Origin: Ferrovibrio sp.
Lineage (GTDB): Bacteria; Pseudomonadota; Alphaproteobacteria; Ferrovibrionales; Ferrovibrionaceae
NCBI RefSeq assembly: GCF_019636075.1
Contig: NZ_JAHBYG010000012.1
Span: 26,679-90,678, forward strand
Length of the DNA stretch: 64,000 bases
Reading direction: 5' to 3'
Within the stretch, counting starts at the first letter, position 1. Each line of letters starts with the position of its first letter. Positions 28,381-39,363 of the stretch are shown here, in pieces. Below the pieces are notes generated by a model. It was not told the DNA's origin. It did not search any database and worked only from the letters and a program-made list of their open reading frames with translations. Position numbers and translations under genes: made by a program.

Positions 28381-29427
28381 TCATTCCAGCCATTCATCGG
28401 CTTCGGCATCGATCTCCAGCCCCAGCAGATCCCAGCTAGCCTGCATATGGGGTGGCAACGGCGCCTTGGCCTGCAGGATGCCGCCATCGGGATGCTCCAG
28501 CCGCAAGGCCCGGGCATGCAGATGCAGCTTGCGGCTGATGCTGCCGGTAAGCTGGTTTTCGCTATCGCCGTATTTGCCGTCGCCGGCAATCGGCGTGCCC
28601 AGCGCGGCGGCATGCACGCGCAGCTGATGGGTGCGGCCGGTGATCGGCGCCATGCCCAGCCAGGCGGCACGCCGGCCGGCGGTGGCAATCACCCGATACA
28701 GCGTGATGGCGGATTTGCCGGCTTCGGGGTCGCCGGTCATGCGCTCGCCCAGAATGCCCGGCAGCTTGGCCAGCGGCATGTCGATCTTGCCCTCGCGCGG
28801 CGTGGGCACGCCCACCGTGAGCGCCCAGTATAGCTTATGCGCCTCACGCTTGCGCAGAGCGGCCGCCAGCTTGGCCGCAGCCGAGGCGGTGCGCGCCAGC
28901 ACCAATACGCCAGAGGTATCTTTGTCCAGCCGGTGCACCAGGCGCGGCCGCTCGGTGGAACCGAAGCGCAGATAATCCAGCAGGCCGTCCAGATGCTCGG
29001 AAATGCCGGTGCCGCCTTGGGTGGCCAGGCCCGGCGGCTTGTTCAACACGATCACCGCATCATCCTTATGCAGCACAGCGGCCTGCAATTCGGCGATACG
29101 CTGCGGATCGGCCTTGGGGGCGCGCGGCTTGTCGTCATCCTTCGGTGCTTCGCCCAACGGCGGAATCCGGATGCTTTGGCCAGCCTCTAGCCGCGTGGCC
29201 GCCTTGGCGCGGCCGCCATCGACACGCACCTGCCCGGTGCGCAGCAGCTTTTCCAGCTTGCCATGGCCAAGCCAGGGATAATGCCGCTTGAACCAACGAT
29301 CCAAGCGGATATCGGCCTCGTCGGCGGCAATGATGCGGGTGGTTATGGTGTTTTTTTCAGCCGCCGGCTGGTGCGCCGGCTTTTGCTCAGGCTTTTGCCC
29401 GGGGTTTTGATCTGCGTCTAGCGCCAT
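28381..29427 (-). CDS. rluC: 23S rRNA pseudouridine synthase, RluC/RluD family
   Basis: The 348-residue RluA-family enzyme converts specific 23S rRNA uridines to pseudouridine. An S4 RNA-binding domain spans about residues 38-90 (ADIRLDRWFKRHYPWL). The catalytic D168 is in LVHRLDKDTSGVLVL, followed by GRTHQLRVHAAALG near residue 276. A charged linker (residues 92-110) joins the two domains. I chose the ATG at 29427, which overlaps the preceding gene's end by 10 bp. Specific target positions cannot be read from sequence, so RluC rather than RluD is a judgement. Confidence 0.88.
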   Translation of the reverse strand: MALDADQNPGQKPEQKPAHQPAAEKNTITTRIIAADEADIRLDRWFKRHYPWLGHGKLEKLLRTGQVRVDGGRAKAATRLEAGQSIRIPPLGEAPKDDDKPRAPKADPQRIAELQAAVLHKDDAVIVLNKPPGLATQGGTGISEHLDGLLDYLRFGSTERPRLVHRLDKDTSGVLVLARTASAAAKLAAALRKREAHKLYWALTVGVPTPREGKIDMPLAKLPGILGERMTGDPEAGKSAITLYRVIATAGRRAAWLGMAPITGRTHQLRVHAAALGTPIAGDGKYGDSENQLTGSISRKLHLHARALRLEHPDGGILQAKAPLPPHMQASWDLLGLEIDAEADEWLE

Positions 29428-29819
29428 ACGCGGCGCACGCGGTCCGGCTCCTGCTGCGGCTCCGGCTGCTGCGCCGCCGGCTCTACCGGTTTTGGCACGG
29501 CCAGAGCCTTTCGCTCCAGCCATTCCAGCCGCGCCTGTTCGTGTCCTTCGATCGACTGTACTTCGAGTTCGCATTCCTGGGCGGCCTGGAAAAGGATTTG
29601 CTTGTTCAGATTCTTGTAACGACCGATTTTCTCATAAAAACAGTCGTCACGCGAGGGCACCTTGCCCGGCGTATAAAACGGCTTCTCTGCTTCGGAAACG
29701 ATTTCCAGACCCATATATCCGGCCAGGCCGAGCAACGCCATTACCCCGGCGAAAATTATGCCGAGGCGACCAAGCGAACTACGCTGGCTATTATCTACGG
29801 GTGGCGAACGTGACGGCAT
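29418..29819 (-). CDS. Small single-pass membrane protein, unknown
   Basis: The 133-residue protein has a polar N-terminus (PSRSPPVDNSQRSS), one transmembrane helix (LGIIFAGVMALLGLAGYMGL) and a charged C-terminal part with two cysteines (C in DDCFYEK and QECELEV). It ends in a Pro/Gln-rich tail. It overlaps rluC by 10 bp and follows rarA after 70 bp, suggesting co-expression. In relatives a CrcB-type gene often occupies this slot; this protein is not CrcB. Confidence 0.72.
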   Translation of the reverse strand: MPSRSPPVDNSQRSSLGRLGIIFAGVMALLGLAGYMGLEIVSEAEKPFYTPGKVPSRDDCFYEKIGRYKNLNKQILFQAAQECELEVQSIEGHEQARLEWLERKALAVPKPVEPAAQQPEPQQEPDRVRRVWR

Positions 29820-29889
29820 GGCAGGCACCTTATCCGGTGCGGGGTTAACATATTATTTAGGAAGCCGGGCTGGCTTATTCCAGACAACT

Positions 29890-31206
29890 TCAGGGGCTTT
29901 CGGCCTGTTTCTTTTCCCTAAGTTTTTGCCAGTATTCCAATCTTTTTATAACTTCACGTTCAAAGCCCCGCTCTTTCGGCTTGTAAAATTGCCGGCGATC
30001 CATGGCATCGGGGAAATAATTCTGCCCGGAAAACCCCTCGGCAGTATCGTGGTCATAGGCATAGCCGTCGCTATAGCCAAGATTTTTCATCAGCTTGGTG
30101 GGTGCATTGAGGATATGCATGGGTGGCATCAGCGAGCCCTGCTCGCGCGCCGCACGCTTGGCACCCTTCTCGGCCATATAGACCGCATTGGATTTCGGCG
30201 CGGTGGCCATATAAACCACCGCCTGCATCAGACCGATCTCGCCTTCCGGGCTGCCCAGGAAATCGTAGAGTTCCTTCGCCGCCATGGCCTGCAACAGCGC
30301 ATTGGGATCGGCCATGCCGATATCCTCGACAGCAAAGCGCGCGACCCGGCGCATGATGTAAAGCGGATCCTCGCCGCCAACCAGCATGCGAGCCAGCCAA
30401 TACAAGGCGGCATCGCAATCCGAACCGCGCATGGATTTATGCAGCGCGCTGATCAGATTGTAATGCTCTTCCTGGCCCTTGTCGTAAAGCGGCGCACGGC
30501 GTTGCAGCAGATTGGCCAGCCTGGCCGGATCGAGCTGGCCCTCGGGCTGCAACTCGAAAACCTGCTCGGCCATGTTCAGCAGATAACGGCCATCGCCATC
30601 GGCCATGGCACGCAGCGCGGCGCGCGCCTCGGGCGTCAATGCCAATGGCCGTTCCCGCACGGCTTCGGCCTTGGCCAGCAGGCTTTCCAATGCCGCATCA
30701 TCCAGCCGGTGCAGCACCAGCACGCTGGCGCGCGACAACAAGGCACCGTTCAGCGCGAAGCTGGGATTCTCGGTGGTGGCCCCAACCAGCACCACGGTGC
30801 CATCTTCCACATAGGGCAGGAAACCATCCTGCTGGGCGCGGTTGAAACGATGGATCTCGTCTACGAAAAGCAAAGTGCGTTGGCCCTGTTCGCGCCGCGC
30901 CCGTGCCGCCTCGAAAGCCTTGCGCAGATCGGCCACCCCCGAAAACACCGCCGATAGCGGCGCGAAATACATATTGGTGGCTTCGGCAAGCAAACGGGCG
31001 ATAGAGGTTTTTCCGGTGCCGGGCGGACCCCACAGGATCAGGCTGGCCAGCTTCTTGGCGGCCACCATGCGGGCCAGCGGCGCATCATTGGCCAGCAGAT
31101 GATCCTGGCCGATCACGTCTTCCAGCTTTTTCGGACGCAATTGTTCGGCCAGCGGCACGTCGCCCTGATTGGCAAACAGCGACGGGCCGGATTCTGGCGC
31201 GGCCAT
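29890..31206 (-). CDS. rarA: Replication-associated recombination protein A (RarA/MgsA)
   Basis: The 438-residue AAA+ ATPase acts at stalled replication forks. Walker A is GPPGTGKT at residues 60-67 and Walker B is LLFVDEIHRF with D116/E117. Sensor 1 is VGATTENPSF, and the C-terminal RarA-specific part includes SDGYAYDHDTAEGFSGQNYF and RRQFYKPKERGFE. The full length matches the family. It begins 16 bp after the Do-like protease stop, a common alphaproteobacterial order. Confidence 0.95.
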   Translation of the reverse strand: MAAPESGPSLFANQGDVPLAEQLRPKKLEDVIGQDHLLANDAPLARMVAAKKLASLILWGPPGTGKTSIARLLAEATNMYFAPLSAVFSGVADLRKAFEAARARREQGQRTLLFVDEIHRFNRAQQDGFLPYVEDGTVVLVGATTENPSFALNGALLSRASVLVLHRLDDAALESLLAKAEAVRERPLALTPEARAALRAMADGDGRYLLNMAEQVFELQPEGQLDPARLANLLQRRAPLYDKGQEEHYNLISALHKSMRGSDCDAALYWLARMLVGGEDPLYIMRRVARFAVEDIGMADPNALLQAMAAKELYDFLGSPEGEIGLMQAVVYMATAPKSNAVYMAEKGAKRAAREQGSLMPPMHILNAPTKLMKNLGYSDGYAYDHDTAEGFSGQNYFPDAMDRRQFYKPKERGFEREVIKRLEYWQKLREKKQAESP

Positions 31207-31222
31207 CAGGCGCTCACGCAGA

Positions 31223-32677
<1,455 letters not shown>

Positions 32678-32755
32678 GCTGGATACTAAGGACGCCCGGG
32701 GGCGGATTTCAAGGCGGGCTTACTGCCAGCATGAAACAATGCTAGGCTTGCCGCC

Positions 32756-33220
32756 ATGATGGAAGCAGAGCTTGAACAGCCGCGCCTGCGCAAGTTGCTT
32801 GCCTATTGGCAGGGTAAGCGCGGCGACCGCCCCTACCCTGCCCGGGCCGATATCGACCCAGCCGAATTGCTGTTCATGCTGGGCGACCTGATCCTGTTCG
32901 ATATCGAAAGCGGCGAGGATGACCAGCCCCGCTTCCGCTACCGGTTGTTCGGCAGCAACATCGCCAGGCGCCAGGGCTTCGACATGACCGGCAAGTATAT
33001 CGACGAACATCCCTGGCAGGGCTTTGCCCGCCGGGCCAGCGAAGGCTATCTGCGGGTCACTCAAACCGGCGCACCGGATCTGATCACCCGGCGCGAGGAA
33101 ATCGATGGCCGGCTCTTCCGCCACCAGTCGTTGCTGCTGCCCCTGGGCATCGGCTGTGCGGTCACGCCATACCAGGTGAACAAAATCCTGGTGGGGGTTT
33201 CGTTCGATGCTGATCGCTAG
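32756..33220 (+). CDS. PAS-domain protein (PAS_5-like)
   Basis: The 154-residue cytoplasmic protein resembles the single-domain PAS_5 family common in alphaproteobacteria. Signs are RLRKLLAYWQGKRGDRPYPA near the N-terminus, FRYRLFGSNIARRQGFDMTG near residue 62, and a C-terminal LPLGIGCAVTPYQVNKILVG. No output domain is fused, so it may act as a sensor or adaptor. It is divergent from the Do-like protease gene across 78 bp and convergent with the ribosomal operon. Confidence 0.78.
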   Translation: MMEAELEQPRLRKLLAYWQGKRGDRPYPARADIDPAELLFMLGDLILFDIESGEDDQPRFRYRLFGSNIARRQGFDMTGKYIDEHPWQGFARRASEGYLRVTQTGAPDLITRREEIDGRLFRHQSLLLPLGIGCAVTPYQVNKILVGVSFDADR

Positions 33221-33260
33221 AAAAGGCCTGATCGCTCCCCGATCTTAAAAAACGAACGAC

Positions 33261-33294
33261 AAAAAGAAAAAGCCGGCGGGTTGCCCCACCGGCT
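33261..33294 (-). terminator. Intrinsic terminator of the ribosomal superoperon
   Basis: Read leftward, AGCCGGTGGG (33294-33285) and CCCGCCGGCT (33280-33271) form a 10-bp stem with one G-U pair around GCAA, a GNRA tetraloop, followed by TTTTCTTTTT. It lies 28 bp after the rplQ stop. Confidence 0.93.
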
Positions 33295-33322
33295 TCTGCA
33301 TATCTGAAGTGAAGCTGCCCGA

Positions 33323-33745
33323 TCAGGCGGCTTCGGCTTCCTCAGCAGCGGTCTGCACCGGGCCGGAATCCTTGCCCTTGGCAGACACATCGCGGTCGAC
33401 CAATTCAACCACGGCCATCGGGGCGGCATCGCCATAGCGGAAGCCGGCCTTCAGCACGCGGCTATAGCCGCCATTGCGGCTGGCATAGCGCTGGTTGAGG
33501 GTCGAGAACAGCTTGTCCACCGCCGACTTCTCGGGGATGAAAGCCAGGGCCTGACGGCGGGCATGCAGGTCGCCGCGCTTGCCGAGCGTGATCAGCTTGT
33601 CGATCAGCGGCTTCAGTTCCTTGGCCTTGGGCAAGGTGGTGGTGATCTGCTCATGCTTGATCAGCGAGGCAACCATGTTGCCGAACATCGCGCGGCGATG
33701 CGAGCTGGTCTTGTTGAGCTTGCGGCCGGAATTGCCGTGGCGCAT
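33323..33745 (-). CDS. rplQ: 50S ribosomal protein L17
   Basis: The 140-residue L17 begins [20 protein letters not shown], the family signature, and continues [21 protein letters not shown] short acidic Ala-rich C-terminal tail extends beyond E. coli L17. It is the last gene of the alpha operon, 29 bp after rpoA, and is followed by the operon terminator. Confidence 0.97.
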   Translation of the reverse strand: MRHGNSGRKLNKTSSHRRAMFGNMVASLIKHEQITTTLPKAKELKPLIDKLITLGKRGDLHARRQALAFIPEKSAVDKLFSTLNQRYASRNGGYSRVLKAGFRYGDAAPMAVVELVDRDVSAKGKDSGPVQTAAEEAEAA

Positions 33746-33774
33746 GGGGTGAACTCCTTCGGATGTTTAGAGGA

Positions 33775-34791
33775 TCAGTACTGATCCTGGTATTTCTTCG
33801 CCAGCTCTTCGATGTTTTCCGGCGGCCAGTTGGGCACATGCATGCCGAGATGCAGACCCATCTGCGACAGCACTTCCTTGATCTCGTTGAGAGACTTGCG
33901 GCCGAAATTCGGGGTACGCAGCATTTCGGCTTCGGTCTTCTGGATCAGGTCGCCGATATAAACGATGTTGTCGTTCTTCAGGCAGTTCGCCGAACGGACC
34001 GACAGTTCCAGCTCGTCCACGCGACGCAGCAGATTCGGATTGAACTCCGGCTCGGCAATCGTCTTCTCGCGGGATTCGTTCTTCGGCTCTTCGAAATTGA
34101 TGAAGAGCTGCAGCTGGTCCTGCAGGATACGGGCGGCATAGGCCACCGCGTCTTCCGGCTTGACCGAACCGTTGGTCTCGATCTGCATGGTCAGCTTGTC
34201 ATAGTCGAGAATCTGGCCCTCGCGGGTATTCTCGACCTTGTAGGAGACCTTGCGGACCGGGCTGTAGAGCGCATCCACCGGGATCAGGCCGATCGGCGCA
34301 TCTTCCGGACGGTTTGCGGAAGCCGGCACATAGCCCTTGCCGGTTTCAACGGTCAGTTCCATGCGGATGCTGGCGCCGTTATCCAGCGTGCAGAGCACGT
34401 GGTCGGGGTCCATCACTTCCACATCGTGACCGGTCTCGATCATCTTGGCGGTGACTTCGCACGGGCCCTTGGCATTCAGGTACATGCGCTTGGGGCCTTC
34501 GCCGTGCATGCGCAGAGCCATCGACTTGATGTTCAGCACGATGTCGGTGACATCCTCGCGCACGCCCGGGATGGAGGAGAATTCGTGCAGTACGCCGTCG
34601 ATCTTGATCGAGGTGACGGCAGCACCCTGCAGCGAGGAAATCAGCACGCGGCGCAGGGCATTGCCCAGCGTGAGGCCGAAGCCGCGCTCCAGCGGCTCGG
34701 CCACGATGGTGGCGGTGCGGCCCGGCACGGAGCCGGCTTCGATCACCAGTTTATTCGGCTTGATCAGATCGGTCCAATTCTTCTGGATCAC
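33775..34791 (-). CDS. rpoA: RNA polymerase alpha subunit
   Basis: The 338-residue subunit nucleates RNA polymerase assembly and contacts activators. The N-terminal dimerisation domain begins [17 protein letters not shown] and contains [20 protein letters not shown]. The C-terminal alpha-CTD has [20 protein letters not shown] and [17 protein letters not shown]. It starts at GTG at 34791, with GAGG upstream. A 138-bp gap with a strong hairpin separates it from rpsK, so the gap may hold a control element. Confidence 0.98.
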   Translation of the reverse strand: MIQKNWTDLIKPNKLVIEAGSVPGRTATIVAEPLERGFGLTLGNALRRVLISSLQGAAVTSIKIDGVLHEFSSIPGVREDVTDIVLNIKSMALRMHGEGPKRMYLNAKGPCEVTAKMIETGHDVEVMDPDHVLCTLDNGASIRMELTVETGKGYVPASANRPEDAPIGLIPVDALYSPVRKVSYKVENTREGQILDYDKLTMQIETNGSVKPEDAVAYAARILQDQLQLFINFEEPKNESREKTIAEPEFNPNLLRRVDELELSVRSANCLKNDNIVYIGDLIQKTEAEMLRTPNFGRKSLNEIKEVLSQMGLHLGMHVPNWPPENIEELAKKYQDQY

Positions 34792-34899
34792 CTGCGACCT
34801 CGTTCGGTTGCGGCCTGGCCTGGGGGCTTCCCAGGGGCGGCCTGTACCATCTCGGCTGCTGCAGCGGCATCACTCGCGCAGCGGGCCGAGAAAACATGC

Positions 34900-34924
34900 C
34901 CGGCGCCGGGGTTACCGGCGCCGG
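34900..34924 (-). other. Perfect 10-bp hairpin between rpsK and rpoA
   Basis: CCGGCGCCGG occurs at 34900-34909 and again at 34915-34924 around GGTTA; because the decamer is self-complementary the two copies form a perfect stem. It begins 6 bp after the rpsK stop and has no T-tract. It may be a 3' mRNA-stabilising structure or a partial attenuator. Confidence 0.6.
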
Positions 34925-34929
34925 ATGGA

Positions 34930-35322
34930 TCAGATGCGGCGACGCTTCGGCGGCCGGCAGCCGTTATGCGGGATCGGCGTCACGTCGCGGATGCTGGTGA
35001 TGGTGAAACCCACCGCCTGCAGCGCGCGCAGAGCAGATTCGCGGCCCGCGCCCGGGCCCTTCACCTCTACTTCCAGCGTGCGCACGCCATGTTCGGCGGC
35101 GCGGCGGCCGGCGACATCGGCTGCCACCTGGGCGGCATAGGGGGTCGACTTGCGCGAACCCTTGAAGCCCTGGCTGCCCGACGACGACCAGGCAATGGTA
35201 TTGCCCTGCGCGTCGGTGATGGTGATCATCGTGTTGTTGAAGGAGGCATTCACATGCGCAACGGCAGAGGTGATGTTCTTCTTCTCTTTGCGCCGGGGGC
35301 GCGCGGCCTTGTCCTTGACCAT
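34930..35322 (-). CDS. rpsK: 30S ribosomal protein S11
   Basis: The 130-residue S11 lines the platform near the decoding site. It contains [20 protein letters not shown], the conserved [14 protein letters not shown] and [14 protein letters not shown], and ends [14 protein letters not shown]. It is the second gene of the alpha operon, 69 bp after rpsM; that gap contains an 11-bp perfect hairpin. Confidence 0.98.
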   Translation of the reverse strand: MVKDKAARPRRKEKKNITSAVAHVNASFNNTMITITDAQGNTIAWSSSGSQGFKGSRKSTPYAAQVAADVAGRRAAEHGVRTLEVEVKGPGAGRESALRALQAVGFTITSIRDVTPIPHNGCRPPKRRRI

Positions 35323-35357
35323 GGCGATCCTACAGTTCCTTAAAGTGCGTATATGGG

Positions 35358-35384
35358 GCCGCCCCTGGTTTGGCCAGGGGCGGC
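35358..35384 (-). other. Perfect 11-bp hairpin between rpsM and rpsK
   Basis: GCCGCCCCTGG (35358-35368) and CCAGGGGCGGC (35374-35384) pair around a 5-nt loop. There is no U-tract, so full termination is unlikely; a processing or mRNA-stability role is plausible. Confidence 0.6.
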
Positions 35385-35391
35385 GGAGGGA

Positions 35392-35769
35392 TTAGCGGGC
35401 CGCCTTCTTCTTACCGGCAATCGCCACGGCCTTGCCCTTACGGGTGCGGGCGTTGGTGTGGGTGCGCTGGCCACGGACCGGCAGGCCCTTGCGGTGGCGC
35501 AGGCCGCGATAGCAGCCCAGGTCCATCAAGCGCTTGATGTTCATAGCGATTTCGCGGCGCAGATCGCCTTCGACCTTGTATTCGCGGTCGATGGCTTCGC
35601 GGATCTGCAACACTTCCGCGTCGGTCAGCTGGTTCACCCGGCGCTCCACCGGGATGCCAACCTTTTCACAAATCTCTTTCGCCTTCACCCGGCCGATGCC
35701 GTAGATGTAGGTCAGAGCGATCTCTACCCGCTTGTTGGTCGGGATATTCACGCCTGCAATACGCGCCAC
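35392..35769 (-). CDS. rpsM: 30S ribosomal protein S13
   Basis: The 125-residue S13 sits in the 30S head and contacts the P-site tRNA. It begins [20 protein letters not shown], includes the helix-hairpin-helix [17 protein letters not shown], and has the basic C-terminus [20 protein letters not shown]. The start is a GTG at 35769 with a strong GAGGAGAG site. It is the first gene of the alpha operon behind its own promoter. Confidence 0.98.
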   Translation of the reverse strand: MARIAGVNIPTNKRVEIALTYIYGIGRVKAKEICEKVGIPVERRVNQLTDAEVLQIREAIDREYKVEGDLRREIAMNIKRLMDLGCYRGLRHRKGLPVRGQRTHTNARTRKGKAVAIAGKKKAAR

Positions 35770-35789
35770 GCCTTCTCTCCTCGCGTCAA

Positions 35790-35809
35790 CGACTCAGGGG
35801 CCTGAGTCG
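35790..35809 (-). promoter_or_regulatory. Leader hairpin upstream of rpsM
   Basis: CGACTCAG and CTGAGTCG form an 8-bp perfect stem with loop GGGC, 20 bp upstream of the rpsM start and close to its ribosome site. It lies in the predicted leader of the alpha operon, where feedback control by a ribosomal protein is known in other bacteria. Confidence 0.5.
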
Positions 35810-35918
35810 GTCATCTCTTGGGCGACACGGTAGCCAACACGAAAACTCAACGTAAACAATTATTTACGCTGAGCCGACCACCTAGTTGTCCTATCGCGCC
35901 CGCTGCCCAAGGGGCGCG

Positions 35919-35946
35919 ATTATAGAAACTCTCCGTAACTAGTCAA
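35919..35946 (-). promoter_or_regulatory. Sigma70-type promoter of the alpha operon
   Basis: Read leftward, TTGACT (35946-35941) is followed after 16 bp by a perfect TATAAT (35924-35919). The -35 matches 5 of 6. It lies in the 191-bp adk-rpsM gap, about 150 bp upstream of rpsM, and would give rpsM-rpsK-rpoA-rplQ an independent start. A further inverted repeat, CGTAAA with TTTACG (35851-35868), lies in the leader. Confidence 0.82.
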
Positions 35947-35960
35947 CTCGAAAAGGATTT

Positions 35961-36617
35961 TCACGCCTTAACGGATTTAAGCACCTCTCCGATCTGGCGT
36001 GTAACCTCGTCGATCTCCGCCATGCCATCGACTTTCCGCAGTATACCACGCCCCTCGTAATACGGGAGGAGCGGTGCGGTCTGCTCGTGATAGGCCTTAA
36101 GCCGTGGAACCACGGTCTCGGCCTTGTCGTCGGCACGACGGGTGAATTCGGTAGACCCGCAGCGGTCGCAAACGCCCGCCTGCTTGGTCGGATTGAAATG
36201 GTCATGATAGCCGGCGCCGCATTTGGCGCAGGTGAAGCGGCCGGTGATGCGGTCCACCAGCACGCCATCGTTGACCTGCATCTCGATCACGGCATCCAGC
36301 TTCAGCTTGCGCTCGGCCAGCATGCGATCCAGCGCCTCGGCCTGCTTGGTGGTGCGCGGAAAACCGTCCAGAATGAAGCCCTTGCGGCAATCCGGCTGAT
36401 CGATTCGGTCGGCGATGATGCCCACCACGATCTCGTCAGACACCAAACCACCCTGATCCATGATCGCCTTGGCCTTCAGGCCGACGGCGGTGCCGGCCTT
36501 CACGGCGGCGCGCAGCATGTCGCCGGTGGAAAGCTGTACCAGGCCGTGGCTGTCGGTCAGACGCTGTGCCTGCGTGCCCTTGCCGGCACCAGGAGGACCC
36601 AGCAGGATCAGCCTCAT
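35961..36617 (-). CDS. adk: Adenylate kinase with a zinc-binding LID
   Basis: The 218-residue enzyme interconverts ATP + AMP and 2 ADP. The P-loop is [10 protein letters not shown] (residues 8-17), the AMP-binding region is [14 protein letters not shown] near residue 81, and the LID carries four cysteines (C130, C133, C150, C153), the pattern of zinc-stabilised long-form adenylate kinases. The ATG overlaps the secY stop by 4 nt (ATGA), implying coupled translation. Placement behind secY is standard in this class. Confidence 0.97.
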   Translation of the reverse strand: MRLILLGPPGAGKGTQAQRLTDSHGLVQLSTGDMLRAAVKAGTAVGLKAKAIMDQGGLVSDEIVVGIIADRIDQPDCRKGFILDGFPRTTKQAEALDRMLAERKLKLDAVIEMQVNDGVLVDRITGRFTCAKCGAGYHDHFNPTKQAGVCDRCGSTEFTRRADDKAETVVPRLKAYHEQTAPLLPYYEGRGILRKVDGMAEIDEVTRQIGEVLKSVKA

Positions 36618-37960
36618 TTCCGCGCCCCCCGCAGCTTGGCCTTCTTGATCAGGCCTTCATATTGGTGCGCCAGCAGATGCGATTGCACCTGGGCAACTGT
36701 ATCCATGGTAACGCTGACCACGATCAGCAGCGAGGTGCCACCGAAATAGAACGGCACGCTGAGGCGCGAGATCAAGATCTCAGGCAGCAAGCAGACCGCG
36801 GCGATATAGGCGGCGCCCACCACGGTGAGACGGGTCAGCACATAATCGAAATACTCGGCGGTGCGCTGGCCCGGACGGATGCCGGGCACGAAGCCGCCAT
36901 TCTTCTTCAGATTGTCGGCCGTTTCGGCGGGATTGAACACCACGGCGGTATAGAAGAAGCAGAAGAACACGATCAACGCCACATACAGCGCCATATAGAG
37001 CGGCTGGCCATGGCCCAACAGGGCGGTGACAGTGGTAAGCCACTCGGGGCCACCGCCGCTGGCGGCAAAGCCGGCCAGAGTGGTGGGCATCAACAGCAGT
37101 GACGACGCGAAGATCGGCGGAATCACGCCGGCGGCGTTCAGCTTCATCGGCAGATGCGAGCTTTCGCCGCCGAACATGCGAGCACCCACCTGGCGCTTGG
37201 GATATTGGATCAGGATGCGGCGCTGGGCGCGCTCCAGGAACACGATCAGGGCAATCACGGCGGCGCCGCCGACGAAAACCGCGATGATGGCGAAGGAAGA
37301 CAGCGCACCGGTGCGGCCGAGTTCCAGCGTGGCGGCGAGCGCACGCGGCAGTTCGGCGATGATGCCGGCGAAGATGATCAGCGAGATGCCGTTGCCCACG
37401 CCGCGCTGGGTGATCTGCTCGCCCAGCCACATCAGGAACATGGTGCCGCCGGTCAGTGTGATGACGGTAACCACGCGGAAGAACATGCCCGGGTCGATCA
37501 CGGCGCTGCCGCGGCTGCCGGCCATGCCTTCAAGGCCGATGGCAATGCCATAGGCCTGCAGGGCGGCCAGGAACACGGTGCCATAGCGGGTATATTGATT
37601 GATGCGCTTGCGGCCTGCCTCGCCTTCCTTCTTCATCGCCTCGAAAGCCGGAACGACGGAGGTGAGCAGCTGCATGATGATCGATGCCGAGATATACGGC
37701 ATGATATTCAGTGCGAAGATCGTCATACGCTCCAGCGCACCGCCGGCGAAGACATTGAACAGGCCGAGAATGCCGCCGGCCTGCTGGCGGAAAATGTCGG
37801 ACAGGATATTCGGATCAATGCCGGGCAGCGGAATGAAGGTACCCAGGCGATAGATGATCAGCGCGCCGAGCGTAAACCAGATACGCTTCTTCAACTCGGT
37901 GGCCTTGGCAAAGGCTCCGAGGTTGAGGCTGGCTGCCATACGTTCCGCCGCCGAGGCCAT
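36614..37960 (-). CDS. secY: Protein translocase channel subunit SecY
   Basis: The 448-residue inner-membrane channel of the Sec translocon has ten hydrophobic segments. The plug region follows [20 protein letters not shown], and the SecY signatures [20 protein letters not shown] and [18 protein letters not shown] are present. It lies 86 bp after rplO and overlaps adk by 4 nt. Confidence 0.97.
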   Translation of the reverse strand: MASAAERMAASLNLGAFAKATELKKRIWFTLGALIIYRLGTFIPLPGIDPNILSDIFRQQAGGILGLFNVFAGGALERMTIFALNIMPYISASIIMQLLTSVVPAFEAMKKEGEAGRKRINQYTRYGTVFLAALQAYGIAIGLEGMAGSRGSAVIDPGMFFRVVTVITLTGGTMFLMWLGEQITQRGVGNGISLIIFAGIIAELPRALAATLELGRTGALSSFAIIAVFVGGAAVIALIVFLERAQRRILIQYPKRQVGARMFGGESSHLPMKLNAAGVIPPIFASSLLLMPTTLAGFAASGGGPEWLTTVTALLGHGQPLYMALYVALIVFFCFFYTAVVFNPAETADNLKKNGGFVPGIRPGQRTAEYFDYVLTRLTVVGAAYIAAVCLLPEILISRLSVPFYFGGTSLLIVVSVTMDTVAQVQSHLLAHQYEGLIKKAKLRGARK

Positions 37961-38046
37961 CGCTGCTTCCTTATCCCAATACCGCGCTTGAAACTAAATG
38001 GTAGACCGGAGCGGGCAACGCAAGTGCCCTGCCCGCCCGGATTGCA

Positions 38047-38574
38047 TTACTTCTTTTTGGCAGCCTTGGCGGCCTTCACGACTTCCGAGCGCGCCTGCGC
38101 CTTGGCCTTGCGGGTGGGGATGATGGTGAGCGAACCGCCCGCCTTCTCCACCGCTTCCTTGGCCGTGGCCGAAGCACCCTGCACGCTGATGGCCAGCTTG
38201 GCCTTCAACTCGCCGGTGCCCAGCAGACGCACGCCATCGGCAGAGCTGCCCGAGATCAGGCCGGCAGCCTTCAGGGCTGCGCCATCCACCGGCTTGGTGG
38301 CATCCAGGCGACCCTTCTCGATGGCAGCCTGCAGGCGGCCGAGATTCACCACCTCGAAATCCTGCGGGTTGAGCGGGTTGAAGCCGCGCTTCGGCAGACG
38401 ACGATGGATCGGGGTCTGGCCGCCTTCGAAGCCCTTCACGGACACGCCAGTGCGCGCCTTCTGGCCCTTGACGCCACGGCCCGAGGTCTTGCCCTTGCCG
38501 GAGCCGATACCGCGACCAACGCGCATCCGCGCCTTGCGGGCGCCTTCATTGTCGGCAATCTGATTGAGACGCAT
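38047..38574 (-). CDS. rplO: 50S ribosomal protein L15
   Basis: The 175-residue L15 begins [20 protein letters not shown] and contains the basic Gly-rich stretch [20 protein letters not shown]. The C-terminus has a Lys/Ala extension compared with E. coli (144 residues). A 7-bp hairpin (GCGGGCA / TGCCCGC, 38011-38036) lies downstream before secY. Confidence 0.97.
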   Translation of the reverse strand: MRLNQIADNEGARKARMRVGRGIGSGKGKTSGRGVKGQKARTGVSVKGFEGGQTPIHRRLPKRGFNPLNPQDFEVVNLGRLQAAIEKGRLDATKPVDGAALKAAGLISGSSADGVRLLGTGELKAKLAISVQGASATAKEAVEKAGGSLTIIPTRKAKAQARSEVVKAAKAAKKK

Positions 38575-38586
38575 GATCTGAGTTCC

Positions 38587-38769
38587 TTACCCTTCGACCC
38601 GGACCAGGTGCGCCACCTTGGCGATCATACCGCGCACGGAGGGCGTATCCTCCAGCTCGCGGCTGTCGTGCAGGCGGCGCAGGCCGAGGCCCTTGATGGT
38701 CTGCTGCTGATCCACCGTGCGCTTGTTGGCAGAGCGGATCCAGGTCACCTTCACGGTCTTGTTGGCCAT
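38587..38769 (-). CDS. rpmD: 50S ribosomal protein L30
   Basis: The 60-residue protein contains [20 protein letters not shown] and [20 protein letters not shown], the L30 signature, and ends at [13 protein letters not shown]. It lies 6 bp after rpsE and 12 bp before rplO. Confidence 0.96.
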   Translation of the reverse strand: MANKTVKVTWIRSANKRTVDQQQTIKGLGLRRLHDSRELEDTPSVRGMIAKVAHLVRVEG

Positions 38770-38775
38770 GACGGC

Positions 38776-39348
38776 TTACTCCTCGGTTTCGGGGCGGCGG
38801 CCCAGGATGTCGCCGACCTTCTTGCCGCGCTTGGCAGCGATATGCCGCGGCGCGTTCAGGCCCTGCAACGCCACGAAGGTGGCCTTCACCATGTTATGCG
38901 GATTGGAGCTGCCGATCGACTTGGTCACCACGTCGGCAACGCCCAAGGTCTCGAACACAGCGCGCATCGGACCGCCGGCGATGATGCCGGTACCGGCGGG
39001 CGCCGCACGCAGCACGACCTTACCGGCGCCATGACGGCCCTCGATGTCGTGATGCAGGGTGCGACCTTCGCGCAGATTGACGCGGATCATGTTGCGCTTG
39101 GCATGTTCGGTGGCCTTGCGGATCGCTTCCGGCACTTCACGCGCCTTGCCCGAACCGTAGCCCACCCGACCCTTCTGATCGCCCACCACAACCAGAGCGG
39201 CGAAGCCGAAGCGACGACCACCCTTCACCACCTTGGCGACGCGGTTGATGGAGACCAGCTTGTCGACGAGATCGCTTTCGCCACGCTCGCCGCGCTCACC
39301 ACGTTCGGCACCGCGCTCGTTGCGCTCGCCCCGTTGATTACCAGCCAT
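38776..39348 (-). CDS. rpsE: 30S ribosomal protein S5
   Basis: The 190-residue S5 takes part in decoding accuracy. The double-stranded RNA-binding fold includes [20 protein letters not shown] and [18 protein letters not shown]. The N-terminus is extended by a run of Glu/Arg/Gly ([17 protein letters not shown]), encoded by imperfect repeats. Confidence 0.97.
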   Translation of the reverse strand: MAGNQRGERNERGAERGERGERGESDLVDKLVSINRVAKVVKGGRRFGFAALVVVGDQKGRVGYGSGKAREVPEAIRKATEHAKRNMIRVNLREGRTLHHDIEGRHGAGKVVLRAAPAGTGIIAGGPMRAVFETLGVADVVTKSIGSSNPHNMVKATFVALQGLNAPRHIAAKRGKKVGDILGRRPETEE

Positions 39349-39363
39349 CTGTTCTGACCTTTC

